64,000 nucleotides of DNA from Duodenibacillus sp. GTDB taxonomy: Bacteria; Pseudomonadota; Gammaproteobacteria; Burkholderiales; Burkholderiaceae_F. The position numbers were made by a program, and so were the translations under genes. The first letter of the stretch is position 1. The number at the start of each line of letters is the position of its first letter. The stretch is from contig JAGBZO010000041.1 of NCBI GenBank assembly GCA_017628205.1, positions 25,172-89,171 on the forward strand, in the 5' to 3' direction. A model generated the notes under the pieces. The model was given only the letters and a program-made list of their open reading frames with translations, had not been told where the DNA came from and ran no database searches. Positions 63,113 to 64,000 of this stretch are shown here, piece by piece.

Positions 63113-63144
63113 AAAAAAAGCGAGAAGAAATTCTCGCTTTTTTT
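63113..63144. terminator. Bidirectional intrinsic terminator
   Basis: GCGAGAA/TTCTCGC (63120-63126 with 63131-63137) is flanked by A7 and T8 runs. It serves the Dcu gene on plus and the rhodanese gene on minus. Confidence 0.92.
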
Positions 63145-63166
63145 TATTATGCATTTTTGTGCTTGT

Positions 63167-63490
63167 TTATTTGGACGGCACGACGACGTCGTACGGCCAA
63201 GAGAGAATCCCGCCGAAATCGTAAACAGACGAGTAGTCGTGTTGAACGAGTACTTCGGCCGCAATGGCGCTGCGTCGCCCGCTGCGACAGTAAATCAGAT
63301 AGGTGGCGTCGAGATCTTTCATCGGATCGTACTGCATGCTTTGCACGAGAAAATCCAAAGGCACATTCACCGCGCCCGGAATATGCCCCGTTGCAAACTC
63401 GTCGGGATTGCGAACATCGAGAATGATCGTGTCGGATCGGGTCATCAAATCTTTGGCTGTTTTCGCGTCAATTGTTTGGTAAGTCGGCAT
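63167..63490 (-). CDS. Single-domain rhodanese (thiosulfate sulfurtransferase, GlpE/PspE type)
   Basis: A 107-residue cytoplasmic rhodanese. The first conserved block is IILDVRNPDEFATGHIPGAVNVPLD and the active-site loop YCRSGRRS contains the catalytic Cys68, in contrast to the Cys-less homologue at 33144-33545. It has no signal peptide or membrane span. It is a lone gene between the terminator of the Dcu gene and the divergent transporter gene, so its sulfur acceptor is unknown. Confidence 0.9.
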   Translation of the reverse strand: MPTYQTIDAKTAKDLMTRSDTIILDVRNPDEFATGHIPGAVNVPLDFLVQSMQYDPMKDLDATYLIYCRSGRRSAIAAEVLVQHDYSSVYDFGGILSWPYDVVVPSK

Positions 63491-63665
63491 AACGGTTCGC
63501 TAATGAGTCGGTAAAACAACAGTCGTTGATGGGGGCGGAGCAAAATTCCGTATTCGTCGAGTCTATCAGTAAACTGAGAGGCCTAGCAATAAAAGCTTGA
63601 GCGGCTAACACAATGACGGGATACCGAATCGGCCTGCTCTCACGCTACTAATAACGGAGTAAAAA

Positions 63666-64000
63666 ATGCAATCAAATCAAGGGCGATCTCAATGGGGGTC
63701 GCGTCTCGGCTTTATTTTGGCCAGTGCAGGCTCAGCCGTCGGTCTGGGCGCTATTTGGAAGTTTCCCTACATGGCGGGCGCCAACGGCGGTTCCGCTTTC
63801 ATCCTTCCGTACATCGTTTTGACCGTCTTCATCGGTTTCATCGTGCTGTTGATCGAAATGGCGATCGGCCGTGAGGGCAAGAGTTGTCCCTCCAAAGCGT
63901 TGAGCGCGGTCGGAGGCAAACGATGGCATGTGTGGGGTGTTGTCAGCATCTTCACCGGTTTTCTGATTTTGGCGTTTTATCAGGTCATCGGGGGCTGGTG
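63666..64000 (+). CDS. Sodium-dependent transporter of the NSS/SNF family, N-terminal fragment
   Basis: Start of a LeuT-fold sodium-coupled amino-acid transporter. The first 111 codons include WGSRLGFILASAGSAVGLGAIWKFPY and MAGANGGSAFILPYI, the diagnostic first membrane helix that binds sodium and substrate, then a second helix (about 43-65). GGAG lies six bases before the ATG. The gene runs past the end of the window, so length and substrate cannot be judged. Confidence 0.9.
   Translation, partial: MQSNQGRSQWGSRLGFILASAGSAVGLGAIWKFPYMAGANGGSAFILPYIVLTVFIGFIVLLIEMAIGREGKSCPSKALSAVGGKRWHVWGVVSIFTGFLILAFYQVIGGW

Noticed and set aside
61687-63264. A 525-codon minus-strand frame opposite the dicarboxylate carrier
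   Set aside because: Low-complexity His/Asn/Gln/Arg-rich product typical of antisense translation of a membrane-protein gene; it also crosses a terminator.

Overview
The window looks like chromosome of a Betaproteobacterium, probably Burkholderiales of the Sutterellaceae type (gut, anaerobic to microaerophilic). This is inferred from gene content and order: mlaFEDACB with mlaA inside the operon, hisE-HIT-tatABC, envC-ctpA-moeB, ftsE/ftsX and lptF/lptG. It also rests on the ISGT-like ATP loop of CoaD and on GC somewhat above half by eye. No species is named with confidence. No insertion sequence, CRISPR array or complete prophage was seen.

Layout. 1-4.9 kb: housekeeping (ftsX fragment, ftsE, ppx, ftsY, rsmD, coaD, ferredoxin). 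4.9-8.9 kb: an NhaC-type antiporter and the LPS-export permeases lptF/lptG. 9.0-26.1 kb: the main accessory block, a divergent [NiFe]-hydrogenase cluster. On the minus strand are the small and large subunits, cytochrome b, protease HyaD, HupF, HyaE, HyaF/HupH and rubredoxin HupI. On the plus strand are HybE/HupJ, HupK, HypA, HypB, HypF, HypC, HypD and HypE, followed without a gap by a FecBCD-type ABC importer that I propose supplies nickel or a metal chelate. The small subunit carries the extra cysteines of oxygen-tolerant hydrogenases.

26.2-37.8 kb: an orphan amino-acid ABC ATPase, a type Vd patatin autotransporter, envC-ctpA-moeB, a cysteine-less rhodanese next to secB, an orphan NarL-type regulator, a lipoprotein, an orphan P4-type primase fragment and one unrecognised gene. 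37.3-46.5 kb: ybaK-like, ruvX, plsC, thioesterase, mlaFEDACB, tRNA-Met, hisE, HIT protein and tatABC. 46.5-49.4 kb: an MMPL exporter paired with a LolA-like protein. 49.5-52.7 kb: three tRNA-Lys genes, recA-recX and terC. 52.9-55.9 kb: engB-hemB and mnmA. 56.0-61.1 kb: a compact napDAGHB operon lacking napC. 61.7-64 kb: a Dcu-type C4-dicarboxylate carrier, a rhodanese and the start of a sodium-dependent transporter.

Together the accessory genes describe hydrogen-fuelled anaerobic respiration. The hydrogenase feeds electrons through its cytochrome b to quinone. NapGH/NapB/NapA can take them to nitrate, and the Dcu carrier can exchange fumarate and succinate. The Tat system encoded here would export the folded hydrogenase, NapA and NapG.
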